64,000 nucleotides of DNA from an uncultured Oscillospiraceae bacterium (GTDB taxonomy: Bacteria > Bacillota > Clostridia > Oscillospirales > Oscillospiraceae). Below the pieces are notes generated by a model. The model searched no databases. It saw only the letters and a program-made list of their open reading frames with translations, and had not been told where the DNA came from. Positions 33,264 through 42,566 of this stretch are shown here, one piece after another. The number at the start of each line of letters is the position of its first letter. Position 1 is the first letter of the stretch. The DNA is taken from the NCBI GenBank assembly GCA_905233385.1, contig CAJOEH010000006.1:71313-135312 (forward strand). The letters are read 5' to 3'. The translations under genes were made by a program, and so were the position numbers.

Positions 33264-35066
33264 TTAACTATTTTTCGATAGTATTGAAGTGATGAATTGA
33301 GAAGGTTGCTGATACTTCAAATCACCCCAGGGCATCTTTTTATATTCAGCATATGAAAGGAAACAGAGTCTCTTGGCGCGTGTAACAGCCACATACATAT
33401 TGTTTTTTTCCTGCTCCATTTCTTTGCCGCCTGCATTTACAGCTCGATAATCAGGAAATGTCCCTTGCGACAGTCCAATTATATATACCACTTCAAATTG
33501 TAGCCCTTTAGACATATGCGCTGAAAGCAAAGATACGCCGTTGTTATTATCTGTCAATTGCGTTTTTCCTAAAGATACATGGTTTCTGAAGGATACAATT
33601 GTCCGTTGTTCCGAGGTGACCTGACTTGAATACTTTTGCCAATGCTTTTTCCACATACTACAGTCATTAAGCGCCATATACTTATCGTCATCGGAGATTT
33701 CAAGATTCTGAATCAAAGTTTCCAATTTATTCAACGCGCTTTTCAATTCAAACGGCTCAATGTTGATTTTCAAAACAATGTCATGAATCGTGGCAAAAAA
33801 GTCATCGGTTGCACCTGCAACAATGCTTTCCAGTTCTCTCGAATGAAGGATATCTTTAGGGTTGGCTATAAGTCTTAACTCCAAATCAAATGCTTTAAAA
33901 TAATCCGACTCGCTTTCAATACCCGATGCCGTTTTTTTGGAATAATAGGGTATTCCATGACGGCTCAGCTCTTCTTCAATTGCAGAAAATACATATTTAT
34001 TTCTTGCTATGATGGCAAAGTCGTCATATTTTAACGGTCCTTCGATGTCTGGATGACCGTTTTTCATTAAGTATTCAATTGAAGAACGAATAATCTCGGC
34101 TTCTTTGTTTTCATTAAAATAAGAATTTGCTGTTAGCTCGCCTTCATAAAAGCAATTCGGAATACCGGATGATTGCTCGAGAGTATTTGCAAATTGAACA
34201 ATCTTTTTTGCGGATCTGAAGTTTTCGTCTAGTCTAAAAATATGCGGATTAAAATCATTTTTAAATGCTACAGACATTAGTGTGCTGTCTGAGCCGTTGA
34301 AACCGTATATAGATTGGTTTTCGTCTCCGACCATCATTATGTTCTTGAATGATTCTCCGCATAGCGCCTTTATAACCATGTACTGAGCAAAATTCAAATC
34401 CTGAGCCTCATCAACGCAAATATATTTATATTGCGTTGTATAAAGCTTTACTATATTGGGGTTTTCAGACAGTATTCTATAGGCATAAAAAAGTATATCA
34501 TCAAAATCTATTCCACCTTGTGTTAACAATTGCTCGTTGTACAGTTTGTACATCAAAGCGTTGTTATCATTGATAGTGGGATTTGACGGAGAGATGAACT
34601 TTTTTTTGTAATCTGATATCATGGCCAGACAATCCGATAGGTATGATCTCTCTTGAGCATGTCTCTTTAAGACTTCACTCAATGTGTAGTTTTGCTCAAT
34701 TGCAGATAATAGTATTTTTTTCCTATCTTCAGCGCTTTCGAACAAAGACAAGTTTGAGTCAAGACCGATAAGAAATCCACGGCTTTGAACCATGTCTAAA
34801 CAAAATGCGTGAATTGTGCCTATTGTGGCATTATTAATTAAATCGTCTATATTTGAATCCTCTTTTATACGATCGCGCATTTCTTCTGCCGCCATATTGC
34901 TGAATGTTAAGGCAAGAACTTTTACTCGCGGCCCCGTTTGTAACAGCCTCTTAATTCTTTCTATTACAACGCGAGTTTTTCCGCTTCCAGGGCCGGCCAT
35001 AACCAATAATGCACCATCATTATAATCAACAATCTCTTGTTGAGCTTTTGAAAGTTTAATGCTCAT
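33264..35066 (-). CDS. gajB: Gabija defence helicase (GajB-like, UvrD family)
   Basis: This 600-residue superfamily 1 helicase has Walker A MAGPGSGKTR at residue about 25 and the motif Ia-II series LALTFSNMAAEEM, GTIHAFC and VDEAQDLN. GDENQSIYGFNG, FRLDENFRS, LLSAHMSKGLQF and YVAVTRAKR follow. It starts where gajA stops. OLD nuclease plus UvrD-like helicase in this order is the Gabija anti-phage system, in which GajA nicks DNA and GajB adds helicase/NTPase activity. It is somewhat longer than the Bacillus GajB. A host UvrD role is unlikely given the context. Confidence 0.9.
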   Translation of the reverse strand: MSIKLSKAQQEIVDYNDGALLVMAGPGSGKTRVVIERIKRLLQTGPRVKVLALTFSNMAAEEMRDRIKEDSNIDDLINNATIGTIHAFCLDMVQSRGFLIGLDSNLSLFESAEDRKKILLSAIEQNYTLSEVLKRHAQERSYLSDCLAMISDYKKKFISPSNPTINDNNALMYKLYNEQLLTQGGIDFDDILFYAYRILSENPNIVKLYTTQYKYICVDEAQDLNFAQYMVIKALCGESFKNIMMVGDENQSIYGFNGSDSTLMSVAFKNDFNPHIFRLDENFRSAKKIVQFANTLEQSSGIPNCFYEGELTANSYFNENKEAEIIRSSIEYLMKNGHPDIEGPLKYDDFAIIARNKYVFSAIEEELSRHGIPYYSKKTASGIESESDYFKAFDLELRLIANPKDILHSRELESIVAGATDDFFATIHDIVLKINIEPFELKSALNKLETLIQNLEISDDDKYMALNDCSMWKKHWQKYSSQVTSEQRTIVSFRNHVSLGKTQLTDNNNGVSLLSAHMSKGLQFEVVYIIGLSQGTFPDYRAVNAGGKEMEQEKNNMYVAVTRAKRLCFLSYAEYKKMPWGDLKYQQPSQFITSILSKNS

Positions 35067-36962
35067 TTATTCACCATCCCCAACGTTCAAACTCTCTTTA
35101 ACTTCGTTAAACAATTCATTCAGTTTTGACGGAATGCACAGCGTCTTATCTGATATGCTAACGATTTTCTCTGCTATACATTCAGCGTATTTTGCTTTGT
35201 CTTTTTTTAGACAATCAACAATAGCGCGTTTTCTCCCGTCTTCACCATCGTATTCATATAGAATTTGTTCTTTTTTTTGCAGTCCGCAAGTTGGACAAGG
35301 TTCCCCTGTGCTTTTTTGCCCTGCTACTTTATGATTATTAGTTGCAATGAAACGATCAAAGAACTGTACCGGATCTCGTGCAGCCCCTTCCGGATCAGAT
35401 TCCATCCGAAGAATATGTTCGTATTCATTGATAGCTTCAACTATATATTTACCGTAGCCGGATGATACGAGATATTGTTCATAGTATTCCCCATTATCAA
35501 GTACGATTACATTAGAAGACTGTTCTAACTCTTTCCCGGTCGCTTCAACTAATGCCTTATTAACTGTAGCGATGGTTTTTGTTTCACCATCGCTAAAGAT
35601 AAAAAATGGAATATCGAAGTCGACAAACAACTTGAGAAAAGAGCGGTAGTTTTGTCCACCTATTCCAAGAATATTGATCCCCAGCGAACTTGGATCACAT
35701 TTAAAAAACTTAGTAAAATAAATAGGTAGAGCAAGCTCCTCAGTAATGCCTTCAGCCAGAATAACTGCGCTGGAGAATAACAGGTCTCCTTTACTCTTTA
35801 TAAATTCTCTTTGAATCTTGGCGAGTTCCTCAGTTTGATATTTGGTATTATCAATTCTGTGTGCAAAAGTGGACCCATCTTTTTTGTAAATATGGATAAA
35901 GTCTTTGATATCTGCCTGCGCCAATATATTTGATGAATGTGTACTTACGATTTTTTGTCCAGTAAAATTCATTATCTGCTTATATAGTTTTTTTTGAGCG
36001 CAGGAATGTAGATGAGCTTCCGGTTCCTCCATGGTTAGTACCGAAAACATCTCTGCGTCAGGATCTTGTTTTTGAATACACGTTAGTAAATGCTTAACAT
36101 AAGCTCCCAAAGTCAAAAATGATACCCAACTGCGTGTTCCCATACCATGTTCTGATAAAGAAATCACTGGACCGCTTCCGTCTTGAAATTTTACATCAAT
36201 GCCTTTATGTAAATCGCTGATTTTTCTGCTTAGTGGTTCAATTTGAAGTGTGCTTGCAGCTGATCCGATAAGATTTCCTATCTCAGATAATTGAACTTCA
36301 GCTTCCCTAAGTGTCGGAGTGTTATCAACTATTTCTTTATTAATTTCATCCAACTGCTGTTCCAGTTTTTCAACAATTTCGGAAGGAATCTCACTGTTAG
36401 AAGTCGCTCTGCCAAAATACGATTTCTTATCTCTAATATCTTCCGTGATATCTCGATGAGCATCCATATAAAAGCAGGAAATATACTTCATCATATCTTG
36501 AGTGAAGCTTTGTTTCTTGCAATCGGCATTGTCAGCACTTTCGCCCCACTGTTTTATTACATATTTTGAACATCTGTAGTTATCAAACTCAATGTCATAT
36601 TGTATTATTGTCCTAATGCCTACAAAATCATTTGAATTGTCATCTGTAAAAATCCATTTTTCAGAAAAAACAGTTGTCCAAAAAGCCGAAAATGAATTTC
36701 TACCACTCTCGTCTTCGCCCGGGGAAATCATGACATCGATTATTGCAGCTTTATCTTTTTTCAGAGCTTCGCCGTTTTTTACAAATATGTCTTGTTCCGA
36801 CACAAAATAAGTAGTATTAAGTGCCACGTTAATAGCTCTTAGTATATTTGACTTTCCGGCATTGTTTTGTCCGAAAATCAAATTGTTGTCGCCTAAAACA
36901 ATCTCCAGTGACTCGATAGATCTAAAATTTTTGATACGCAATCGAGAAATCTTTAGTCCCAT
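35067..36962 (-). CDS. gajA: Gabija defence nuclease (GajA-like, OLD family)
   Basis: This 631-residue protein has an ABC-type ATPase half with Walker A FGQNNAGKSN at residue about 37, the signature region, and Walker B VLTMEEPEAHLHS. A TOPRIM nuclease half follows (AVILAEGITEELALPIYF, then FDIPFFIFSDGETKT). A C-terminal CPTCG pair may bind metal. The ORF start at 37043 is too early; the ATG at 36962 follows AAGGAGATTGTAAAACA and begins the OLD N-terminus LKISRLRIKNFRSI. gajB begins at the next base after its stop. Confidence 0.9.
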   Translation of the reverse strand: MGLKISRLRIKNFRSIESLEIVLGDNNLIFGQNNAGKSNILRAINVALNTTYFVSEQDIFVKNGEALKKDKAAIIDVMISPGEDESGRNSFSAFWTTVFSEKWIFTDDNSNDFVGIRTIIQYDIEFDNYRCSKYVIKQWGESADNADCKKQSFTQDMMKYISCFYMDAHRDITEDIRDKKSYFGRATSNSEIPSEIVEKLEQQLDEINKEIVDNTPTLREAEVQLSEIGNLIGSAASTLQIEPLSRKISDLHKGIDVKFQDGSGPVISLSEHGMGTRSWVSFLTLGAYVKHLLTCIQKQDPDAEMFSVLTMEEPEAHLHSCAQKKLYKQIMNFTGQKIVSTHSSNILAQADIKDFIHIYKKDGSTFAHRIDNTKYQTEELAKIQREFIKSKGDLLFSSAVILAEGITEELALPIYFTKFFKCDPSSLGINILGIGGQNYRSFLKLFVDFDIPFFIFSDGETKTIATVNKALVEATGKELEQSSNVIVLDNGEYYEQYLVSSGYGKYIVEAINEYEHILRMESDPEGAARDPVQFFDRFIATNNHKVAGQKSTGEPCPTCGLQKKEQILYEYDGEDGRKRAIVDCLKKDKAKYAECIAEKIVSISDKTLCIPSKLNELFNEVKESLNVGDGE

Positions 36963-37076
36963 TGTTTTACAATCTCCTTTGTATAACCTGCTAAATAGGC
37001 CCCAAACACTCTGTTTTCTTCTGAGACCGTTATGACAAAACAACCGTCTACGTTCTTTTATACAAAGATTAACAAG

Positions 37077-37841
37077 CTAATAGTTCACCAATTTCGAATT
37101 ATGATACTCTATCATTTCTTTTGAAGGAAGAAACTTGCCGGGAAGAGCAATGCGCTTGCCCTCATACTTTTCAAAAAAGTCATAAAACACGTCGGAAGAA
37201 TACTTTTCTTTTGCCGCCTTTGAAATCAGGATATTGTAATCTGTATCAATGGTAAAAATGCCTTCATCAAAGGCTCTGTGGTGCAGGTAGTTGAGGCATA
37301 GTCCGTTTGTGGGGTTGTTCCGTTCGGTTGCCGGATCGCTCGCCGACCAGGATTTGATATGGCTTGCCTGAAGCAGTTTCGGGATGTCGATTCCGGTAAT
37401 ACAGCAGGTGTTATTATATGCTGAAAGAACGGTGCTCCGGAAAAACGCTTGTCCGCGACGAGAAGATCCTCTCGTTTCCACATTAACGCCTTCCGGGATA
37501 ATCAGCTCTGTTTGCTCGTCCGAGGTCAAGAGGATATCGCTTGAAGCAACGGCTCTCTCTGCTTCGTTATACAGACGTTCCATATCCTGATGAAATTCGT
37601 CCCATATCGCTTGATCCAGCTTGCTCCCATGCTGAAGCCCTTTGACGCCGCGGCTGGAGAGTTCGGGGTCGAAACGCCCGAAGTTGCACATCTTCATGGA
37701 AAGAGCAGAGGGGTTTCTTCCCATAGATGCAGCCAGTTTTTGTATTTGGGGGTTTGATTTGCTGATGCGCCCGAATGGGATTTTGCAGTACAATGCGAGC
37801 GCAAGAATTGTTTCTTCTCTTGTCCAATTTCGTCGTTCCAT
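37077..37841 (-). CDS. HNH endonuclease
   Basis: This 254-residue protein has an N-terminal helical domain (WTREETILALALYCKIPFGRISKSNPQIQKLA). A C-terminal HNH nuclease carries FRSTVLSAYNNTCCITGIDIPKLLQASHIKSWSASDPATERNNPTNGLCLNYLHHRAFDEGIFTI. This architecture occurs in restriction and restriction-associated nucleases. It lies 17 bp below vsr at the end of the restriction-modification operon, so it may be a second restriction enzyme or a modification-dependent nuclease. The specificity cannot be inferred. Confidence 0.88.
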   Translation of the reverse strand: MERRNWTREETILALALYCKIPFGRISKSNPQIQKLAASMGRNPSALSMKMCNFGRFDPELSSRGVKGLQHGSKLDQAIWDEFHQDMERLYNEAERAVASSDILLTSDEQTELIIPEGVNVETRGSSRRGQAFFRSTVLSAYNNTCCITGIDIPKLLQASHIKSWSASDPATERNNPTNGLCLNYLHHRAFDEGIFTIDTDYNILISKAAKEKYSSDVFYDFFEKYEGKRIALPGKFLPSKEMIEYHNSKLVNY

Positions 37842-37858
37842 GTTTCACCCCATAAAAA

Positions 37859-38284
37859 CTAAAGATTCTGACCGGCCCTAATCTGTTCGGCAAGATGGTT
37901 CAGTGTTTCTTCTGCTGTATCCGCTTTCAACTGACATTCCCAAACCGTTAACACTCTCCAGCCGAGGCCGTTGAGCAGCTTTGCATTCTCTGTATCACGC
38001 TCGGCGTTTTTTTGTATTTTGGGAATCCAGTATTCTGTGTTTGACGAAGGCCAGACAAAACGCGGACAATCGTGTTTGTGCCAAAAGCAACCATTGACAA
38101 AAACAACTGTTTTATACTTTGGGAGCACAATATCCGGCTTGCCGGGCAGATCCTTGGCATTCTTTCTGTACCGAAACCCATTGGAGAATAAATACTTGCG
38201 CACCAGTTCTTCTGGCTTGGTATTTTTGCTTCGGATGCGTGACATATTCATGCTGCGAATCTCTTTTGAATGGTTATCTGCCAT
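37859..38284 (-). CDS. vsr: Very short patch repair endonuclease Vsr
   Basis: This 141-residue protein nicks T:G mismatches that arise when 5-methylcytosine deaminates. Family motifs are present: RSMNMSRIRSKNTKPEELVRKYLFSNGFRYR, LPGKPDIVLPKYKTVVFVNGCFWHKHDC, and WIPKIQKNAERD. The metal-site Asp of KPDIV and the FWH..DC zinc-type residues are intact. It lies directly after a cytosine methyltransferase, with its start 6 bp from that gene's stop, as expected for a protective companion of C5 methylation. Confidence 0.95.
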   Translation of the reverse strand: MADNHSKEIRSMNMSRIRSKNTKPEELVRKYLFSNGFRYRKNAKDLPGKPDIVLPKYKTVVFVNGCFWHKHDCPRFVWPSSNTEYWIPKIQKNAERDTENAKLLNGLGWRVLTVWECQLKADTAEETLNHLAEQIRAGQNL

Positions 38285-38289
38285 AGAAA

Positions 38290-39228
38290 TCACCCCAAGA
38301 GAAGCCCGATTCTCTCCGCAATTCTTCTAACAACAGGGACACAAACTGAATTGCCGATCTGTTTATATGCGTCGTCAAGTGAAATGGTATTCGGGAAAAA
38401 GAAACTTTGCGGGAAACCTTGAAAATCAAGGCATTCCCGCAGTGTCAGCTTCCGTATTCCGAAATCATCCCAAACTATGGGAACTCGATCAGGATACGTG
38501 CCCATATTTGCTGTCAGCGTCGGACACATGCGGTTTTTCGTTAAGCGCACTTCATTATCTGTTGGGCGATATATTGCTGACTTGTCAAACATTTTGCCTG
38601 CAAAATAGGAAAACAAATCATTTCCGTTATAATAATAGATTTCATTCTGCCGCACATCTCTGTGAATGATATCCGATGACTGTACGGTCAAAGCAATCGG
38701 CTCAGGATGGCTGTAACCTTTGCTTACGCTGTCGTGAACAGCGGTTATGTAAATACGCTTTCTTATATGAGGAAGATTACCATATTCATTGGCATACATC
38801 ACTTTGTAATAAACCACATAACCGAACTGCGCTAAAGAGTTGAATATAACGAGAAATGTTCTTCCGTTGTCGTGCTCAACAAGATTTGCAACATTTTCAA
38901 GGAATACCACTTTGGGACGCTTCGCATCGACAATTCTTGTGATCTCAAAGAACAGATTGCCTCGCTTGTCGCCAAACCCTTTCTGCTTTCCTGCTATGGA
39001 GAAAGGCTGACATGGGAATCCGGCTGCCAGAACATCAAAATCAGGGATATCGTCAGCCTTGACTTTACGAATATCCTTTTCGACAAGCTGCTTCTCGCCA
39101 AAGTTGCGGCGATATGTTTCGCAGGCGGCGGCATCTTTTTCGTTAGCCCAAACGATATCGAACCCGGCTTGTGAAAAGGCAAGATCAATTCCGCCGATAC
39201 CTGCAAAAAGACTGCATACACTCAGCAT
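38290..39228 (-). CDS. DNA cytosine-5 methyltransferase (second)
   Basis: This 312-residue methyltransferase places a methyl group on C5 of cytosine in the restriction site. C5-MTase motifs are in order: SLFAGIGGIDLAF (I), AAGFPCQPFSIAG (IV, catalytic Cys), FLENVANL (VI), RKRIYITA (VIII), and GNSVCVPVV (X). ATG at 39228 overlaps the TGA of the preceding small gene (TGATG), so translation is coupled. Two C5 methyltransferases in one operon fit a type IIS enzyme with an asymmetric site, one for each strand. Confidence 0.95.
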   Translation of the reverse strand: MLSVCSLFAGIGGIDLAFSQAGFDIVWANEKDAAACETYRRNFGEKQLVEKDIRKVKADDIPDFDVLAAGFPCQPFSIAGKQKGFGDKRGNLFFEITRIVDAKRPKVVFLENVANLVEHDNGRTFLVIFNSLAQFGYVVYYKVMYANEYGNLPHIRKRIYITAVHDSVSKGYSHPEPIALTVQSSDIIHRDVRQNEIYYYNGNDLFSYFAGKMFDKSAIYRPTDNEVRLTKNRMCPTLTANMGTYPDRVPIVWDDFGIRKLTLRECLDFQGFPQSFFFPNTISLDDAYKQIGNSVCVPVVRRIAERIGLLLG

Positions 39229-39638
39229 CAAACCCAAACTCGCTCAATAACTATATCTGTTGGGCTTGTCCAAGTAACCCGAACAACAGTTCCGACTTCT
39301 GCTGCAATAGAATCATACCAGGTCTTTAATGCGCGCAGATTTTTGTTTACTGAAAACTGTTTGGCGAAAATATCTCCTTTTTTAGAACTGCCTTGTGCTT
39401 TAAATACTGCTGCAAATGATCCATCCTTTGACGTACAGTTAAAAATATTCTGCCCCAAAATATCCATTCCGCCGGTAGCATTTGAATTGAAAATTTGAAA
39501 ACTGGTTGCTGCGGTTCTGGGAATTGGCAAATATCTTTCTCCTTCAATGTGGGGGCGTGTGTCCGTATATCGATGCGTTCCCCAACCCAAATGTGAAGCT
39601 TTCAATTCTACGGTGTACGTATCACCTGTATTCGCCAT
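39228..39638 (-). CDS. Conserved-position hypothetical protein within the RM operon
   Basis: This 136-residue protein starts MANTGDTYTVELKASHLGWGTHRYTDTR. It includes LPIPRTAATSFQIFNSNATGG and ends in TWTSPTDIVIERVWV. No family is recognised. It sits between the restriction enzyme (13 bp upstream) and the second methyltransferase (overlapping), so it should be part of the restriction-modification system, perhaps a DNA-binding accessory or a modification reader. The fold appears beta-rich from the pattern of aromatic and hydrophobic residues. Confidence 0.65.
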   Translation of the reverse strand: MANTGDTYTVELKASHLGWGTHRYTDTRPHIEGERYLPIPRTAATSFQIFNSNATGGMDILGQNIFNCTSKDGSFAAVFKAQGSSKKGDIFAKQFSVNKNLRALKTWYDSIAAEVGTVVRVTWTSPTDIVIERVWV

Positions 39639-39651
39639 TATTTGTTCTCCT

Positions 39652-41211
39652 TTATATGTCTGATATTCTTACCTTGCGGTTTACGGAAAACAGATTCCTA
39701 ATCTGCGCATGGGAGTAGGGTACACTCTGCTGTTTTTCAACCATCTGGATCACATTAGAAACAGTTACAGCGCTCCCATTGACACCTGTTTCGTTGACAA
39801 TTCTCATCAGCTGACTATCAATATTTGAGCCAAATCCGCCTGCGATATATGAAAAGAAAGACAAGGGAATATGCGCAGGGCAGTAATTGTGAAAGCCCTC
39901 AATATAGTTATGAACCATTCGGTTGTGATGATCATTGCTGATGGTATATTTACTGTATGCTTTGTTATCGATTATACCCGCATATCCTTCAGAATCAGAT
40001 AGGAGCAGTACATCAGGAGTTAATCCTATGGGCCCGACGTGATGCGTTTCAAAGCCGAATACTTCGCGGAAAAGCGTCACAGTTGCCTTTTCAAACTCAG
40101 TAGCTTCATCTCTTCCTTTGAATGCCATGTCGAAATACTCTGTCATAAAGGAGCCGATTGCACCGTGAGGATATAATTTCAACAGAGCCTCTTCGACAAA
40201 GTGGCCATCGAGCCCGGTCTGCTGAACGATCTTGTCGATCAGTTCAGAAGTAATTCTGGTGATTGGTGTTTTAAGTGATTCAGCAACGAAGGCCTGTTTT
40301 ACTTTCTGCTCAGCAATCATTTTGGCGGTGATTGTCTGCGTTTGGGATAGATTGCGGGTGTCTTTTTGATGCTTTGGGTCCAAGCCGTATTTGCGCTGGA
40401 AATACTCATGCTGCTGGGGCCGGTCAATAAATGAAGGAACGACAGAAAGGATATGCCTAATCTCATCAGCCTTTTCTGGGATGACTCGCAGAAGACGATC
40501 TTCTTCGGAGCGCTTAGCAAGCTGTGTGTATTCGAGCCAGTTAATAAATGTATTAGCGATGTCCGTCAAATGACTGAAAGGATGATCTGGATTAACTTTG
40601 CCGGTTTTTGGCGCATATTTTTCGGTAAAGCCTTCTTCTAAAACTCGATCCCCGTAATGTCGGAAAGCAAGCAGCTTGTTGACAACTGCTTCATAACACT
40701 CTTTCGTTTCGTTTTCGGCGTCGGTAATGATGATCTTTGCCAGTTCTTCTTCCGAAAGATGCTCAACACGTTCGTCCATCAGCAATTTCAGCATGAATCT
40801 GAAAGGCCTGATTTTGAAACGTGACGAAACATCGACTCCCCTGCTCAGTGAAAAAGAGGACGGAAACTGATATTTTAATACCTGGCTCTTTAAAACAGCA
40901 ACTGGAGAGTCACCATTCATGATTGCTTCGCCGGCCAGAGTAAGCTTCAGCTGGCCTGTCGATTCTTGAGTGAAAACCAAACCGAGACTTGATATCCAAG
41001 CGAGATATGTTCTTGCGCCGCCGCCTGTTTGATCTCTTCTTTCACCAACACGCTTCAGGCCGGCTTCTTCAAGTGCTTCCTCAAGGGAGAGATGTGTATC
41101 ACGCTGTCCTCGCCATTCCTGGTCCAGTGACATTTCAGCAACAGCGGCAAGGACTTCTGGAACAGAGTTTAGTTTTCTCTTCGGACGTGTAGCCCACCAT
41201 GTATTTATCAT
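39652..41211 (-). CDS. AlwI/FokI-like type IIS restriction endonuclease
   Basis: This 519-residue enzyme has a DNA-recognition N-terminal part (WWATRPKRKLNSVPEVLAAVAEMSLDQEWRGQ) and a C-terminal FokI-like nuclease domain. The nuclease domain carries the PD-(D/E)xK core: TPDVLLLSDSEGYAGIIDNKAYSKY, followed by HIPLSFFSYIAGGF and a Gly/Asn region. The PD...IDNKAY arrangement parallels FokI's PD...VDTKAY. It overlaps the upstream methyltransferase by 4 bp. Cleavage outside an asymmetric site is inferred from the family. Confidence 0.88.
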   Translation of the reverse strand: MINTWWATRPKRKLNSVPEVLAAVAEMSLDQEWRGQRDTHLSLEEALEEAGLKRVGERRDQTGGGARTYLAWISSLGLVFTQESTGQLKLTLAGEAIMNGDSPVAVLKSQVLKYQFPSSFSLSRGVDVSSRFKIRPFRFMLKLLMDERVEHLSEEELAKIIITDAENETKECYEAVVNKLLAFRHYGDRVLEEGFTEKYAPKTGKVNPDHPFSHLTDIANTFINWLEYTQLAKRSEEDRLLRVIPEKADEIRHILSVVPSFIDRPQQHEYFQRKYGLDPKHQKDTRNLSQTQTITAKMIAEQKVKQAFVAESLKTPITRITSELIDKIVQQTGLDGHFVEEALLKLYPHGAIGSFMTEYFDMAFKGRDEATEFEKATVTLFREVFGFETHHVGPIGLTPDVLLLSDSEGYAGIIDNKAYSKYTISNDHHNRMVHNYIEGFHNYCPAHIPLSFFSYIAGGFGSNIDSQLMRIVNETGVNGSAVTVSNVIQMVEKQQSVPYSHAQIRNLFSVNRKVRISDI

Positions 41212-42281
41212 GAATCAGACTCCTCTTTCAGCGAAGGCTCAATGCTCTCATATTCAATGCCTGCAAAGGTTTTTAGAATTGCTTCAAATATGATTTCTGC
41301 GCCCTTGCACGGAACGGCCATACCGATTTGCTTTCGAACTGATTCTTTAGAACCCTCAAAAACAAAGTCATCTGGGAACGTCTGAAGTCTGGCGCGCTCT
41401 CTGTTTGTTAATGCTCTCGGCTCGCTCCAATGGTAGATGTGTGTCCCGCCGCCGCCGGAACCAGTAACGGTATACGCGGGTTTCGCTGGATCAAGCCTTT
41501 TATATATCTGGCTGATTTTTGCACCATGAACATTTAGTTTCAGCTCATCCGGAAGATCGGCGTTAAATGCGTTTTGTCCTGGTTTAATATATTTCAAACG
41601 TTCGACAACAACTGGTGACTGCTTTGTCTGCTCGTTATTAGGTGCATCGGGCAGAATAGGGGGGTTCTCTATTGCATTTCGGCACGAAACATCCGCATTA
41701 ACATATGGCGCATAACTTGGGATTTTGAATTCAAAAGGCAGATCGTTTCTTATTCCAACGATAATGACTCGGTGCCGAGCTTGAGGAACACCATATTTTT
41801 CAAAGCAGTATAGATTTGGATAGATTCTGTAGCCTGCGTCTTTTAAGTCCGCAAGGATCTTCTCAAACGCATTTCCTTCGTTAGCACTTCTGAGACCGCC
41901 GACATTTTCGGCTAAAAACCAATCTGGCTTGTGCGTTTTCAGCACTTGAACGCCATAGGTATACAGCGGGCCATATGTACCGTCAAAGCCCTTTTGTTCT
42001 CCAACAACGGAGAAATCGTTGCAGGGGAAACCAAAAGCCAACGCATCTATTGGGGGCAATGCGGTTAAGTCAAGCTTTCTTACGTCGCCGCAGATAACGC
42101 TTTCGGGATCATTTGGGCAAATGTTTTTGATATATGTCCTGCAGGTATCTGGGTCATAATCATTGGCCCACTGATGAATAATTCTATAGTTATCGGCGGG
42201 TCCAACGACTGCATTCATCGCACCCCAAGCCAAGCCGCCGGGACCGCAGAATAACTCGCCTAATCTAAATCTAACTAACAT
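41208..42281 (-). CDS. DNA cytosine-5 methyltransferase (first)
   Basis: This 357-residue C5-MTase has motifs GELFCGPGGLAWG (I), ALAFGFPCNDFSVVG (IV, catalytic Cys), LAENVGGLRS (VI), QARHRVIIVGI (VIII) and RKQIGMAVPCKG (X). GTH followed by LTNRERARLQTFPDD is typical of this family. A TGAGGTGTCAGT site precedes the ATG. It is the first structural gene after the controller protein, so modification is made before restriction. Confidence 0.95.
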   Translation of the reverse strand: MLVRFRLGELFCGPGGLAWGAMNAVVGPADNYRIIHQWANDYDPDTCRTYIKNICPNDPESVICGDVRKLDLTALPPIDALAFGFPCNDFSVVGEQKGFDGTYGPLYTYGVQVLKTHKPDWFLAENVGGLRSANEGNAFEKILADLKDAGYRIYPNLYCFEKYGVPQARHRVIIVGIRNDLPFEFKIPSYAPYVNADVSCRNAIENPPILPDAPNNEQTKQSPVVVERLKYIKPGQNAFNADLPDELKLNVHGAKISQIYKRLDPAKPAYTVTGSGGGGTHIYHWSEPRALTNRERARLQTFPDDFVFEGSKESVRKQIGMAVPCKGAEIIFEAILKTFAGIEYESIEPSLKEESDS

Positions 42282-42323
42282 ACTGACACCTCATTCTTCC
42301 GTTTGTCTCTTTATCTTGTTGAT

Positions 42324-42533
42324 TTACATTCCCATGAACAGCTCGCTGAGGGAAACGCCGAGACCGTCGGCGATCTTTTTGATGTTGATAATGGAGATGT
42401 TGCGCCTGCCGGCTTCCACGGAAGCGAAGTAGGTACGATCCATCTCGATCTTCAAGGCGAACTTTTCCTGAGAAAGCCCGGTGCGCTCTTTTCTGAGCTC
42501 TTGTATCCGCTTTCCCAAATCTTTTGTAATCAT
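42324..42533 (-). CDS. Controller (C) protein of the restriction-modification operon
   Basis: This 69-residue HTH protein reads GKRIQELRKERTGLSQEKFALKIEMDRTYFASVEAGRRNISIINIKKIADGLGVSLSELF. The pattern matches C proteins such as C.AhdI or C.BclI. C proteins time the expression of methyltransferase and endonuclease when the system enters a new cell. The second in-frame ATG at 42533 is preferred because the GTCGGAGG site abuts the first ATG at 42542. It lies 42 bp ahead of the first methyltransferase. Confidence 0.9.
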   Translation of the reverse strand: MITKDLGKRIQELRKERTGLSQEKFALKIEMDRTYFASVEAGRRNISIINIKKIADGLGVSLSELFMGM

Positions 42534-42552
42534 GGCAAACATCCTCCGACAA

Positions 42553-42566
42553 ATATCTACAGATAT
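42553..42566. promoter_or_regulatory. Candidate C-box operator
   Basis: The palindrome ATATCTACAGATAT lies just upstream of the controller gene start. Placement suits autoregulation by the C protein; the sequence does not match a known C-box closely. Confidence 0.5.
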
